From positions 1-64,000 of the forward strand of contig WYBX01000112.1 of the NCBI GenBank assembly GCA_011525695.1: a stretch of DNA of 64,000 nt. The letters run 5' to 3'. The notes beneath the pieces were generated by a model that was not told where the DNA came from, ran no database searches, and saw only the letters and a program-made list of their open reading frames with translations. The DNA is from Verrucomicrobiia bacterium (GTDB lineage: Bacteria > Verrucomicrobiota > Verrucomicrobiia > Opitutales > Opitutaceae). This document shows positions 53,904 to 63,405 of the stretch, piece after piece. The stretch's first letter is position 1, and every line of letters starts with the position of its first letter. Position numbers and translations under genes: made by a program.

Positions 53904-55346
53904 TTGAACGTGCATCGATCCCCGGCCAACCCGTTTCGCGACACGATTGTGCCCCTGCTCCTGATTGCCGGCGACGCGCTCGCGACCTTTGCGGGCCTGG
54001 CGCTGGGATACTGGCTGCGGTACGCCTCGCCGCTGGGGGATCTCGGTATCGACGTGCCGGATGCGAGCTTTGCGCGTTACCTGCCGCTGCTCCTCGTCGG
54101 CGTGGCGCTGCTGCTGGCGACCTTCGTGCAGCTGGGCCTCTACGACACCCGACTGCTGCTCCGCCGGTACCACAGCCTGGCGATCATCCTCAAGGGCTCC
54201 GCGCTGTGGCTCGTGATTTATCTCGGGATCTCGCTCGTCCTGAAGTTCGACCCGCCGATCTCGCGTCTCTTTGTCCTGCTGGCGTTCGCCGGTGTCGTCG
54301 TCCTGCTCTATTCGTGGCGGACCTTCTTCTACATCGTGCTCACACGGAGCACCGCCGTCCGCCAGCTCCGCCGGCGGGCGGTCCTCCTCGGTTGGAATGG
54401 TTTCGCGCAGGCCATCGCGGCCGAGATCGCCCGGGATCCCGCCCATCCCTACGACGTGGTCGGCGTCGTTGCCCGCACTCCGGAAACGGCGGCGCCGTTC
54501 GCCGATTCGAATCCCGGGCTGCCGCTGCTCGGGACCGCCGACGAGCTAAGCGGGATTCTCGCCCGCGAGTCGATCGACGCCGTGATCATCACCCGGCTGG
54601 ATCTGGCGCCCGCGGAAGTGCGGCGGATCGTGGAGCTGTGCGAGCGGGCGTATGTGGAATGGAAGATCGTTCCGGGCGCGTTCGACATCTTCCTGAGCGG
54701 GCTGCGGCTTCAGACCATCGGCCGCGTGCCGGTGCTCGGGGTCGAGGTCCTCGCGATCAACCGGCTCTTCAACCGCGCCCTGAAACGGCTGGTGGATCTG
54801 GTCGGGGCCGTGGTGGGACTCGGGCTGGCCGCGCCGTTCGTGGTCGTGCTGGCGGGCCTGATCAAATGGGAGTCGCCGGGCGGTCCGGTGTTCTTCCGCC
54901 AGCAGCGCATCGGCGCGAAGCACCGGCCGTTCACGCTGTGGAAGCTGCGCAGCATGGTGCCGGAGGCGGCGAACCGCGACGACGCCCACCAAAGCACCCG
55001 GCCCGGCGACGATCGCCTGCTCCGGATCGGCGCGGTGATGCGCCGCTGGAATCTCGATGAGCTCCCCCAGTTCTGGAACGTGCTCCGGGGCGAGATGAGC
55101 CTGGTGGGTCCGCGGCCGGAACGGCCCTACCATGTGGAGCGTCTCTCGGCGGAGATTCCGCATTATCTCCCCCGCCACGTGGCCAAGCCCGGTATGACCG
55201 GCTGGGCCCAGGTGAATGGGTTGCGCGGCGACACCAATCTCGCCGCCCGGGTCCAGCACGACATCTATTACATCGAGAACTGGAGCATCTGGCTCGACGT
55301 GCAGATCCTCCTCCTGACCTTTGTCCGCTGGAAAAGCGCCGGGTGA
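53904..55346 (+). CDS. Exopolysaccharide polyprenyl glycosylphosphotransferase (WcaJ/CpsE-like)
   Basis: A 480-residue enzyme that starts polysaccharide synthesis by moving a hexose-1-phosphate to undecaprenyl phosphate. Four N-terminal helices and a Rossmann-like middle domain precede the catalytic domain: FFRQQRIGAKHRPFTLWKLRSM, then NLDELPQFWNVLRGEMSLVGPRPERP and GMTGWAQVNGLRG. It is the long WcaJ form, unlike the short PglC-like enzyme at 29917-30543, so the window has two initiating transferases. TTG 53904 directly follows the previous stop; GTG 53910 is an alternative. Confidence 0.93.
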   Translation: MNVHRSPANPFRDTIVPLLLIAGDALATFAGLALGYWLRYASPLGDLGIDVPDASFARYLPLLLVGVALLLATFVQLGLYDTRLLLRRYHSLAIILKGSALWLVIYLGISLVLKFDPPISRLFVLLAFAGVVVLLYSWRTFFYIVLTRSTAVRQLRRRAVLLGWNGFAQAIAAEIARDPAHPYDVVGVVARTPETAAPFADSNPGLPLLGTADELSGILARESIDAVIITRLDLAPAEVRRIVELCERAYVEWKIVPGAFDIFLSGLRLQTIGRVPVLGVEVLAINRLFNRALKRLVDLVGAVVGLGLAAPFVVVLAGLIKWESPGGPVFFRQQRIGAKHRPFTLWKLRSMVPEAANRDDAHQSTRPGDDRLLRIGAVMRRWNLDELPQFWNVLRGEMSLVGPRPERPYHVERLSAEIPHYLPRHVAKPGMTGWAQVNGLRGDTNLAARVQHDIYYIENWSIWLDVQILLLTFVRWKSAG

Positions 55347-55460
55347 CTCCACCAGCTGCGTCACGCCCACCGCGGGGTGACTCGTCGCCGTGCGTCCCAC
55401 TCAGCGCCAGTTGATTCGTAGACTGCGTCACTCCCAGCGTCCGGTGACCCGTGGCTGGGC
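55347..55460. repeat. Two imperfect direct repeats after the phosphotransferase gene
   Basis: Units of about 30 bp at 55358 (CTGCGTCACGCCCACCGCG, then GGGTGACTCGT) and 55423 (CTGCGTCACTCCCAGCGTC, then CGGTGACCCGT), about 65 bp apart. The second half of each is the partial reverse complement of the first (GTCAC...GTGAC), so each can form a hairpin. They lie just after the stop of the phosphotransferase and may terminate the operon. Nothing else is seen up to 55580. Confidence 0.55.
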
Positions 55461-55580
55461 GCCGCCAGTGCCATGCCTTCGATCGCCGTCCCGCCGTGGG
55501 CCCGCTCGTCCAGTCCTTCTACAAAGCCAACATTTTCACGATTCTCGTGAGATGTTCGGGCTAATTCACATGCAGTGACT

Positions 55581-58202
55581 TCACCAAGCGCGCGCATTGA
55601 ATTGGACCCAGTGGAGGTCGACTACGGACCTCGCCATGACAGGATCATTGTGGCTGGCTTTGATATGAAGCGCCCGTGTGCCTTCGCGACGGCTGATGGC
55701 GATTGCGACCTCGACCGGATCCTCGCCGCCGAGATTGGCGCGCTGTACGGTGCCACGCCCAATCACTTCACCGTGAGGCGAATCCAGGCGGATTTCCACT
55801 TCGATGACAGCCGACACCCGCGGGACCAACTGGATCAGGAGTCCAGCGACTTCGGATAGATCGACTGGTTCGAATGCGAACCAGCCCCCCGACGAAAGGC
55901 GGACCACGTTGCCGACGCGTCCTTCAAAAACATCGATGATTTCAGCCCCTTCCGCGCGGTCAAACGCCGCCGCCCACTTTCGTCTCGGATGTAGAATGAC
56001 CTCGCGGATCGAGTGCAAGGCCGGCATTCCACCGGCGGGTTCGTCGGTGTAGCTCGCGCGGAGTGCAAGGACCGGCGGGATTGCCGACCTGTCTCTCGGG
56101 GCCGTGGGTGGAATGAACACCCCCGAAAGGCCGGTTCGTATTTCGCTGGCTCCTCCATCCAGCGAGAGGATCCATACAACCATCCGGCCGGCCTGGTCGA
56201 TCGAGAGGTGGGGATGGGATGGCATCGGCGCCTCGTGACCCCACGCGCCGATTCCGCCAGCGATGATCTTTCGGGCTAGCTTCCCGGCAGCCGCAGGGTC
56301 TCCGCGATAACGATTCGCGATCTCGACAAAGGCGGGGCCGACTGACTTGGCGGTCATCGTGTGGCATCCAAAGCAGGTCATGGCCCCCATCTGCCTGCGT
56401 ATGGGTGACAGCGCCTCACGGATTGCGCTTGCACGCGGGCGGACAGCCACCTCGACACTCACCCGCGATTCGTCAATCGCCTTGTCCTCCTCGTCGGACA
56501 CCGACAGTTCGTAGGACACCGGCATCTCAGGCTCATAGAAGCCGCCATTCGCAGGTTGGATGAATTCCAGATGCGGGGGCGAATTTCCCACGGCGATCTC
56601 CAACTCCACCGTTGCCGTCGCACAATTGGAATCCGTCACCGTCAGTGTCACTGGTGCGCGGCCGGCGTCACGGAAGGTGAATTCCGGGGAAACGTCCTTC
56701 GATTCACCAAAATCGCCAAAGCGCCACGCGTAGGACAGCGTGTCGCCGTCCTTGTCGGTCGAATGACTGGCGTCGAACTTCACCCGCAGCGGTGGCCTAC
56801 CTGCCTGCGCGGATGCATTCGCGACGGCCACGGGGGCTCGATTGCCCGCCCTATACACAAGCCGGGTGATTTGTGAGTCCACGTTGCCGCCCCACTGGTC
56901 GCCGGTTTCGACAACATACAGGGTGTGGTCGGGTGCGAGTTTCAGCTCGATGGGTTTCCTAAATCGCATCGTGGGCAGGAACGGCTCGATTCGGGCGATG
57001 CGCTCGTCTTCGTCGAGGTGGACGACGCGGATCCAGTTGCGCATCCAGTCGTGAATGAAAAGAACGTGATGGAGAGCTTCCGGCAGCTTGAGGTCATTCC
57101 GGACGCCCGGGTCGTAGCGATACACGGGGCCTGCCATGGCCGACCGGCCTCCGCTGCCGAGCGCCGGAAACACCTGCGACTCACCACTGGGATACCAGAT
57201 CAATGCCGGTTGGGCAGGCGGCAGCACCCGCGCACCGCGGTTGTTCGGCGAATCGTTGCGCGGAAAGCGGACATCGAAGAAGGCGCCGGCCTTGCGAGTG
57301 ACGAAATCGAACTTTCGATACGGCTCGTTGGGCCCCGTGAAATAGGGCCAGCCAAAGAATCCGGCGGCACGCGCCTGGTTGATTTCATCGTAGCCGTTGG
57401 GGCCGGCCTGAATCGCGACATCGATGTTCTGGCCGACGTCGCCCCAGTAGATGAAGCCGGTGGCGTCGTCCAGGTATGACCGAAATCCATTCCGCACGCC
57501 CATGGCGAAGATCTCGGACCGACCATCCCGGCCGTCCGGAAACAGATTTCCCTCTGGAATCAGATAGCCGCCGTCCGGCGTTGGCCGGATGCGCAGAATC
57601 TTTCCGCGCAGATCCATCGAGTTCGCAGCCGTGCGCTGCGCGTCGTGCGTCTCAAATCCCGGCCGCTCGTCGAGCTGAATCTCGGGAATCGTGGTCGTGT
57701 TGTCGCCAGTACCCAGTATCAAATCGCCATTGGCGCCCATGAACAAGCCGCCGCCCTGGTGCTGCAGGTTGGGGCGCTCGAGCGTGTAGTCGAAAAGCAT
57801 CCGCTCGCTCTCCAGATCCAGCCTGCCATCCTTGAGCACAAAGCGCGACAGGCGCAGCGTGCCCTTCTTCTCCAGCGGCGAGAAGAATAGATACAATGCC
57901 TGCGTGCTATCGAAATTCCGATCCAGGGCCAAGCCCAGCATGCCAATCTCCCCGGTCACGTGAACCGGGCGTTGTCCGAGGACGGTGACAGTCGACGAAT
58001 CCGGTTCCTTGAGCTTGAGGGTGCCGTTGCGCTCGATGAAGTACACCCGCCCGTCGCGAGTGATTTCCATCTGCATCGGGTCATTGCAAGCGGCGACAAT
58101 GATTTCCTTTTCAAACCGATCGGGGTCGTAGTCGGCACCGTGAGCCGGTGCTGCAAGGCAGAGCACCAGGCACAATCGCCGAATCCGCCTCAGCGATGCC
58201 AT
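55581..58202 (-). CDS. Secreted PQQ-dependent sugar dehydrogenase-like protein with PKD domain, cytochrome c domain and C-terminal carbohydrate-binding-like module
   Basis: An 873-residue exported mosaic. A signal peptide (about 1-22) is followed by a six-bladed Gdh/Hhip-like propeller (about 30-420; IGMLGLALDRNF, GDNTTT, RGKILRIRP, FAMGVRNGFRS). A PKD domain follows (about 425-510; VKFDASHSTDKDGDTLSYAWRFGD), then one c-type heme site CFGCH (610-614), and a C-terminal beta-rich module like CBM6. It likely oxidises a sugar in the periplasm and passes electrons through its own heme. This layout is frequent in Planctomycetes and Verrucomicrobia. ATG 58202 chosen for the signal peptide. Confidence 0.87.
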   Translation of the reverse strand: MASLRRIRRLCLVLCLAAPAHGADYDPDRFEKEIIVAACNDPMQMEITRDGRVYFIERNGTLKLKEPDSSTVTVLGQRPVHVTGEIGMLGLALDRNFDSTQALYLFFSPLEKKGTLRLSRFVLKDGRLDLESERMLFDYTLERPNLQHQGGGLFMGANGDLILGTGDNTTTIPEIQLDERPGFETHDAQRTAANSMDLRGKILRIRPTPDGGYLIPEGNLFPDGRDGRSEIFAMGVRNGFRSYLDDATGFIYWGDVGQNIDVAIQAGPNGYDEINQARAAGFFGWPYFTGPNEPYRKFDFVTRKAGAFFDVRFPRNDSPNNRGARVLPPAQPALIWYPSGESQVFPALGSGGRSAMAGPVYRYDPGVRNDLKLPEALHHVLFIHDWMRNWIRVVHLDEDERIARIEPFLPTMRFRKPIELKLAPDHTLYVVETGDQWGGNVDSQITRLVYRAGNRAPVAVANASAQAGRPPLRVKFDASHSTDKDGDTLSYAWRFGDFGESKDVSPEFTFRDAGRAPVTLTVTDSNCATATVELEIAVGNSPPHLEFIQPANGGFYEPEMPVSYELSVSDEEDKAIDESRVSVEVAVRPRASAIREALSPIRRQMGAMTCFGCHTMTAKSVGPAFVEIANRYRGDPAAAGKLARKIIAGGIGAWGHEAPMPSHPHLSIDQAGRMVVWILSLDGGASEIRTGLSGVFIPPTAPRDRSAIPPVLALRASYTDEPAGGMPALHSIREVILHPRRKWAAAFDRAEGAEIIDVFEGRVGNVVRLSSGGWFAFEPVDLSEVAGLLIQLVPRVSAVIEVEIRLDSPHGEVIGRGTVQRANLGGEDPVEVAIAISRREGTRALHIKASHNDPVMARSVVDLHWVQFNARAW

Positions 58203-58276
58203 TGGGCTGCATACCCGTTGCCTGTCGGGGGACTGGAACTGGAGGCGGGGAACATGGATCCTGGGAGTTCGGCAGC

Positions 58277-59335
58277 TCAATCTTCGACCCGCGCCCCGAT
58301 GGTCGTCAGCGGTGCCAGCCGATCGATCGGCTGGCGAACGCTCCACATCATGCCGCGGAAAATCAGGAGACGATAGAGCGGGTCGTCAAAGGTCCAGGTA
58401 TAGTGACCGGGCACACTGACGAAGGCCCGCCCTGGGCCGACCTCGCGAGTCCACATTTGCGGTTGCGGCGCATTCTGCTCGATGCTGGCGGCAAGCACAT
58501 CGGCACCAGCAGCCGCAAGATTGCCGGTCATGTTCCAGTAGCTCTCGTCTGGAATCGTGAATTCGGTGAAGCCCACGGCAAGCGGATGATCCTTGGTCAG
58601 CAGCCAGTCGCTGGCCCCGTGCCGATATCGCCCGACGCCTCCCTGCCAGGCTAGGCCGACGCGTTGCGCAAGCGCTACCGCATGAGAGCTCGCATTGAGC
58701 GAGAAGTGAATGAACACGAGTCCACCACCGCGGGCCAGAAACGCATCGAGATCTCGGCCCAACGCCTCGATCTTCGTGACCTCCTTCTCGAGTGCCCACG
58801 CGGGGTTGTAGGAATTGAAGACGACCAGATCGCTTCGCCCCCACTGCTCGGCGGTCGGCCAGCGGTCCGAGGCGTCGACAATGATCCCATCGGCGCACGA
58901 GAGCAGGCGTGCCCAGCGATCCCGCCACAGCGGATAATCGTGCGCGCCTGGCCTTCCGTGTGCGGCGTCCTTTTCGGATGCGCAGAGTAGGATTCGCAGC
59001 GCAGGCTCTGGCATGGAGGAATCCTCAGGCGTGGGGTGCACAGTTCGGGAGGAGTTTAGAATGGCGGCAACCGCGGCGCGCTTGCGTGGCGGCGGCGCAC
59101 CCGGGAGGATAACGGGTGCGGCCTCGAAAGGTGGTTGCAGGGGCAGATCCTCGTCATTGGGGCGAGGCGCCGCAGCTGCGTAGGAGGTCGCGGCTGCAGA
59201 CTGCTCGCCGGCCGCTTCCACCTGCGCGGAGCACACGAGGGTGAGCCCCAAGGCAAAAAGCACTTCATACGGCCGACGTTGCATACGGACCTGCATCGCG
59301 TTACGGAATCGGCTGAGGGCGCCCGCGAGAGACAC
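58277..59335 (-). CDS. ThuA-domain protein (trehalose-utilisation-like)
   Basis: A 352-residue protein. The N-terminus has a signal-like segment (about 24-42), then a low-complexity linker. From about 112 a ThuA (class I glutamine-amidotransferase-like) domain follows: ILLCASEKDAAHGRPGAHDYPLW, then LVVFNSYNPAWAL, GGGLVFIHFSLNA and a C-terminal FVSVPGHYTWTFDDPLYRLLIFRGMMW. ThuA proteins take part in keto-disaccharide or trehalose breakdown. It lies 74 bp upstream of the PQQ-dehydrogenase on the same strand. Confidence 0.87.
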   Translation of the reverse strand: MSLAGALSRFRNAMQVRMQRRPYEVLFALGLTLVCSAQVEAAGEQSAAATSYAAAAPRPNDEDLPLQPPFEAAPVILPGAPPPRKRAAVAAILNSSRTVHPTPEDSSMPEPALRILLCASEKDAAHGRPGAHDYPLWRDRWARLLSCADGIIVDASDRWPTAEQWGRSDLVVFNSYNPAWALEKEVTKIEALGRDLDAFLARGGGLVFIHFSLNASSHAVALAQRVGLAWQGGVGRYRHGASDWLLTKDHPLAVGFTEFTIPDESYWNMTGNLAAAGADVLAASIEQNAPQPQMWTREVGPGRAFVSVPGHYTWTFDDPLYRLLIFRGMMWSVRQPIDRLAPLTTIGARVED

Positions 59336-59343
59336 GGGAGCGG

Positions 59344-62300
59344 CTAGAAGCCACCCTTCACCCCAAACACCCAGAGCGCACCAAAGTCTTCCCGCTGGTT
59401 GAACTGTGCAACCTCGGGCGTGGAAGGGCCGTAGACTTCGAAATCCTGGGTGGCGTTGCCGACATTGCGGAGGCTGAAGAACAGGCTGAGATTCTTCCTC
59501 AGATTATACGATCCGCTCACATCGATATACATCCGCTTGCTGAACCAGGCAAAAGTATCAGGGTCTCTACTCCGGCCGGCGCCGATCTTGGCGCCTCTTC
59601 CCCTGCTCCGGTAATTGCCGTTGACCCGAAACTCGAACTTCTCGCGCGTAAGCCGGATACCTCCGCTGTAGACCCGGGGAACAAGATCCCGGAAGTTCAG
59701 CCGGGCATCCTCCGCGCCAATGGCCCGCATCGTGGTCAGGTTGGCGAAAACCTGCACCCCGCGGGCCCAGTGGGGCAGGAACGTCAGGTTCTGCTTATAG
59801 CTGAAATCCAATCCCTCCATCCGCAACGGCGTGGGCAGGTTGTACTGCGTGGCAGCGTCGTAGTCTCCGTACACCACCGGATCGAGCCCGTACTGCTCGA
59901 GGAATTCGCTGGAGGGAGTGAACATCGTGCTGGCAAAGAAGTTTTCGATATTCCGACGGAATGCACTCACCGAGACCAGTCCCACCGGCTCCAGGTAGTA
60001 TTCCAGGCTAAGGTACGTCGATTGCGCCGACCACGCTTTGATGCCGACATTGTTGACGCTGATGCGATTTGAGGGACTGGGCGGACTCTCGGTATTGGGC
60101 AGAGTTAGGCCGCCTGCATACTGGTTGAAATTAGGCCGGCCGACGGAATGATAGTAGGCCGCCCGCGCAATCAGATTGTCCCTGATATTATAGGCCACAT
60201 TCACATTGGGGAAATAGCGCAGATACTCCTTCTTCGCTTGAAGGCCCCGGTCGATTCGAGTGAGCTTGGAAATTTCGAGCGGAACGGTGGTGATCAAGGC
60301 CGGACTTCCGTTTGAGCCAAGAATTACATTGCCGGAGGCGTCGCGCTGAAAGTTCCTGGTTGCGTCGGTCAGCGGCCCTTCCGCATCGATATTGGTCTGT
60401 TCGACCCGCAGCCCGCCGACGAAATGGAGACGGTTGCGAAGGAGGGAAAAGTCGGTCCGGAAGTAGGCCGCGCTGATCGTCTCCTCCGCACGCTTGGAAC
60501 CGTTGATCTGGCTTTGGTAGGCGGCATTCTCGTCAATGGTGAAATGGTTTGGGTTCGCCTGATAAAGGTCCCACAGCTCATGGTTGCTGGGCCACTGGAC
60601 CTGGCCGAAGCCATACGGGGCGATCCGCTGGGAGAAGGCCTCGTCGAGCACCACGCCGGCGCCGTCGTCATTGCCCACCGGGTTGGTGCTCGCCCTTCCG
60701 TCTGCACCGACATGCCGGAAGTTCGTCGTCATGTCCCGAAGATCGCGGGTCTGCTGAGTGATCTCGAATCCGGCCTTGAGTTTGACCGGCACCTCCCAGT
60801 CGATCGTTCTCGCAATATTACCGTACGCACTCCGCATCATATCGTAGGTGTCATTAATCCGTCCCCGCGGGTCGGCTATTGAGTAATTGTCGAGCTTGTT
60901 GGGATCGATCACGGCCCCGGTGGCACCATCCCGGACAGTAATTCGGCCGGGACGGAGGTAGAAGTTGTCGTCGAAGTCAATCGTCACGCCCGTCCTCCGA
61001 TAGGTAGCGGTCATGAAGAAGCCCTTGTCGATATCGCGTTCGTGATGCCGGGACCGCGAGAATCCCAGTCCGGCGTTGGCTTTCCAAACCGGCCCGTCGT
61101 GGCTATACGTGAGCGTCGGAGAATGCGTAAAGGTGGCGTTGTCACGCTGCGTCCCATTTTCGATCCGGATCTCTCCTGCGCCGGTGATTCCGTGGGTGAA
61201 CAGGGTGCTGAAATTCCCCGGCGCCACGCGGTTGACCAGGAAGTCCAGCCGGTGCGAGAAGAACTTTCCCCGGTGAAGCGCGCTCTGCCAGGAGAACGAG
61301 AGGCGATCCCGCTCGCTCAGCTTGAAATCGAGCGTCGCCCCCATCGACGTCCGGGTGGTCTGGCGGGGAAAGTCGTTGATTTGGGCTCGAATCAAATAGG
61401 GATTGTCGAAGGTCGTGTCCGGGAGTGTGCCGCCATTGGTGACGTCGGTCGTGCCGGCCCACCACAGCCGGATGTTGTCCGATGAGATCGAGTCGGTGGA
61501 CCGGGCGCCCGACAGCGTGAATCCGAACCGCCGGTTGACGGGGTAGATGAGGGAGAAGTTGTATCCCGGATCCACTTTGCGTGTCATGTCGCGACCTGGC
61601 CCCGGCGTCTTCTCGAAGTCGCGTGTGTTGTCCCGCATCGAGATGTAGGTGCTCCAGTCGAATGTCGGCTTCGCGCGTTCGAAGGCGCCTTTGGAGACCA
61701 CATTGATCGATCCGGCGAGGGCATTGCCGGGAGACTCCGGCGTCGGCGTGTGCAGCACCTCCACGCGCGAGATATTGTGCGTCGACATGGTCGTGAAGTC
61801 CGTGACCCGCTCGGTTCCGCGGGTGGCGCCCGCCTGACCGAATCCATTCACCGTAATCGGAGTGTTGGTACCGCCAACGCCGCCGAGTTGCGCCTGCACT
61901 GCGGCACCGCCTGAATAGATGATGTCGACGCCCGGAACAAATTTCAGGATTTCGCCCAAGTTGCCGTCGGGAAGCGGGCCGAATTCATTCACCGCGACGA
62001 CATTTTTGATATTGGGGGCAAAGCGCTTTTCGTTGATGGCAATCGCAGAACCGTCCATCTGCGATGATTCCGCTATGACCATCTTCTCCAGTGTGACAAT
62101 ATCACGCTCGCCACTCGTTTGCGACCCGTACTGCCTCAGCTCAAAGTCGAGCTGAGCCGTTTCGCTGCCGCGGACATCAACCGTCGAGCTCCTGACGTCC
62201 AGACCGGTGTGGAATGCACGCAATGTGACTGTTCCCGCTGGGACATGAGTCAGCGTGTATCGACCCTCGGCATCGGTGAGTGCCTGGGCGCCCGTTCCGA

Positions 62301-62523
62301 CAATGGTGATGCGCGCGTTCTCCAGATACTCGCCCGTTTGCACATTCAGGACTCTGCCGGTGACGATACCCTGTCCGCCACCAGTGCTCTGGGAGGGATT
62401 CTCGGAGGCGGCAAAGGCTGCGACAACGCAGCCGAACGTCATTGCGAAACTCCGCAACGAAGAAAAAGGAGAAGTCGCTTTGGCATGCTTGCACTTGGTA
62501 TTTGGGGTCATGATGCGGGACAT
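59344..62523 (-). CDS. TonB-dependent outer-membrane receptor with carboxypeptidase-regulatory-like N-terminus
   Basis: A 1059-residue outer-membrane receptor. A signal peptide lies within about 1-40. The carboxypeptidase-regulatory-like beta-sandwich is at about 50-130 (GIVTGRVLNVQTGEYLENA). The plug domain (about 165-280) has GNLGEILKFVPGV and ISRVEVLHTPTPESPGNALAGSINVVSK, and the rest is a 22-stranded barrel ending in the aromatic terminus VKGGF. This type takes up oligosaccharides or other large substrates and is greatly expanded in Opitutaceae. It is followed 8 bp later by the ThuA gene, forming a likely sugar-uptake unit. Confidence 0.93.
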   Translation of the reverse strand: MSRIMTPNTKCKHAKATSPFSSLRSFAMTFGCVVAAFAASENPSQSTGGGQGIVTGRVLNVQTGEYLENARITIVGTGAQALTDAEGRYTLTHVPAGTVTLRAFHTGLDVRSSTVDVRGSETAQLDFELRQYGSQTSGERDIVTLEKMVIAESSQMDGSAIAINEKRFAPNIKNVVAVNEFGPLPDGNLGEILKFVPGVDIIYSGGAAVQAQLGGVGGTNTPITVNGFGQAGATRGTERVTDFTTMSTHNISRVEVLHTPTPESPGNALAGSINVVSKGAFERAKPTFDWSTYISMRDNTRDFEKTPGPGRDMTRKVDPGYNFSLIYPVNRRFGFTLSGARSTDSISSDNIRLWWAGTTDVTNGGTLPDTTFDNPYLIRAQINDFPRQTTRTSMGATLDFKLSERDRLSFSWQSALHRGKFFSHRLDFLVNRVAPGNFSTLFTHGITGAGEIRIENGTQRDNATFTHSPTLTYSHDGPVWKANAGLGFSRSRHHERDIDKGFFMTATYRRTGVTIDFDDNFYLRPGRITVRDGATGAVIDPNKLDNYSIADPRGRINDTYDMMRSAYGNIARTIDWEVPVKLKAGFEITQQTRDLRDMTTNFRHVGADGRASTNPVGNDDGAGVVLDEAFSQRIAPYGFGQVQWPSNHELWDLYQANPNHFTIDENAAYQSQINGSKRAEETISAAYFRTDFSLLRNRLHFVGGLRVEQTNIDAEGPLTDATRNFQRDASGNVILGSNGSPALITTVPLEISKLTRIDRGLQAKKEYLRYFPNVNVAYNIRDNLIARAAYYHSVGRPNFNQYAGGLTLPNTESPPSPSNRISVNNVGIKAWSAQSTYLSLEYYLEPVGLVSVSAFRRNIENFFASTMFTPSSEFLEQYGLDPVVYGDYDAATQYNLPTPLRMEGLDFSYKQNLTFLPHWARGVQVFANLTTMRAIGAEDARLNFRDLVPRVYSGGIRLTREKFEFRVNGNYRSRGRGAKIGAGRSRDPDTFAWFSKRMYIDVSGSYNLRKNLSLFFSLRNVGNATQDFEVYGPSTPEVAQFNQREDFGALWVFGVKGGF

Positions 62524-62906
62524 GATGTCAGAGGTTCGTTGAAGAGATCGGTCCAGGGAAGAGCCGTGAGCCGGGTGGGGAATGGCTGCGCTGACAGCCG
62601 CTTCGACTGCTCAGCAAAGCCTATGCCAGCAAGCTAGCGGATATCCTAACCTGTTGCTGCAAAGTCGCGTGCATATACAGACGGGTCTGGATGCGGACTG
62701 CGATCACCGGGGGCGGCGGAAGGTATACAATGTCGTATACACTCGGGGGAAACAGTCAGCATGTGCAGCGGGTATCCGATCCCGCGGTCACTGGAGGTCG
62801 ACACGGGGATCGACGGCCGTCCGCACTGGGAGAGTCGCCTCGTGACGTACACCCGAACCGGACGCCAGGGACCGCGGACGGCGCGGGCGCAGCAGTCTTT
62901 TTCAAG
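62524..62906. other. Regulatory region upstream of the TonB-receptor gene
   Basis: About 380 bp between the TonB-receptor start and the 3' end of the DUF1097 gene. It contains the palindrome at 62723-62740 and no credible gene; the run of short open frames here is not protein-like. Confidence 0.45.
62723..62740. promoter_or_regulatory. Candidate operator palindrome GTATAC-N6-GTATAC
   Basis: GTATAC AATGTC GTATAC, about 200 bp upstream of the TonB-receptor start. Repeats of GTATAC are typical in form for GntR- or LacI-family operators of sugar-use genes. The regulator is not in the window. Confidence 0.45.
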
Positions 62907-63404
62907 CTATGCCAGGTTATCGGAGCTACGGGTGGTGAGCAGTGCGGCGAACCACTGCGATAGAAGTCCCATGACGCTGCCGCAGACGACCGATACCAGC
63001 ACCCAAGCCAGTTTGATATCCAGCGGCGCCCCCGCCCCGAAGAAGGCGGCAGCCCCGATGAAACTCGCCGGGATGACCCCCAGAAGGCTCCATTGGGAGA
63101 TCCGGCAGAGGATCCATCCCAGCAGGCCCAGGAGTGCCGCGAAGATCAGCAGGCCCAGTCCTTGCGTGCTCCCTCCGATCTCGCCGTTGAGCCACACGAC
63201 CGCAGCAGAGATCAGTGCCCCGGTCGCTCCGCAGGCCACGCTCTTCGCGAACCCCTGCGCTCCGCCCCCGGCGGCGTAAAAGGACGCCCACGTGAGGAAC
63301 GTAATCCATGTGGTCACCTTTGGCTCGAGGTATCCCAGCGTTGCAAATGTCCAGAGAAACACCAGGAGTCCAACGCTGAGCGAGACCGAGTTGATTGTTT
63401 TCAT
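62907..63404 (-). CDS. DUF1097 (YcdZ-like) integral membrane protein
   Basis: A 165-residue protein of about six helices, Gly- and Ala-rich, matching the DUF1097/YcdZ family by its TWASFYAAGGGAQGFAKSVACGATGAL and VIPASFIGAAAFFG segments. Function of the family is unknown; transport or a channel-like role is possible. Its start lies next to the end of the upstream oxidoreductase gene (stop 63406-63408), so the two are probably co-transcribed. Confidence 0.8.
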   Translation of the reverse strand: MKTINSVSLSVGLLVFLWTFATLGYLEPKVTTWITFLTWASFYAAGGGAQGFAKSVACGATGALISAAVVWLNGEIGGSTQGLGLLIFAALLGLLGWILCRISQWSLLGVIPASFIGAAAFFGAGAPLDIKLAWVLVSVVCGSVMGLLSQWFAALLTTRSSDNLA

Positions 63405-63405
63405 G

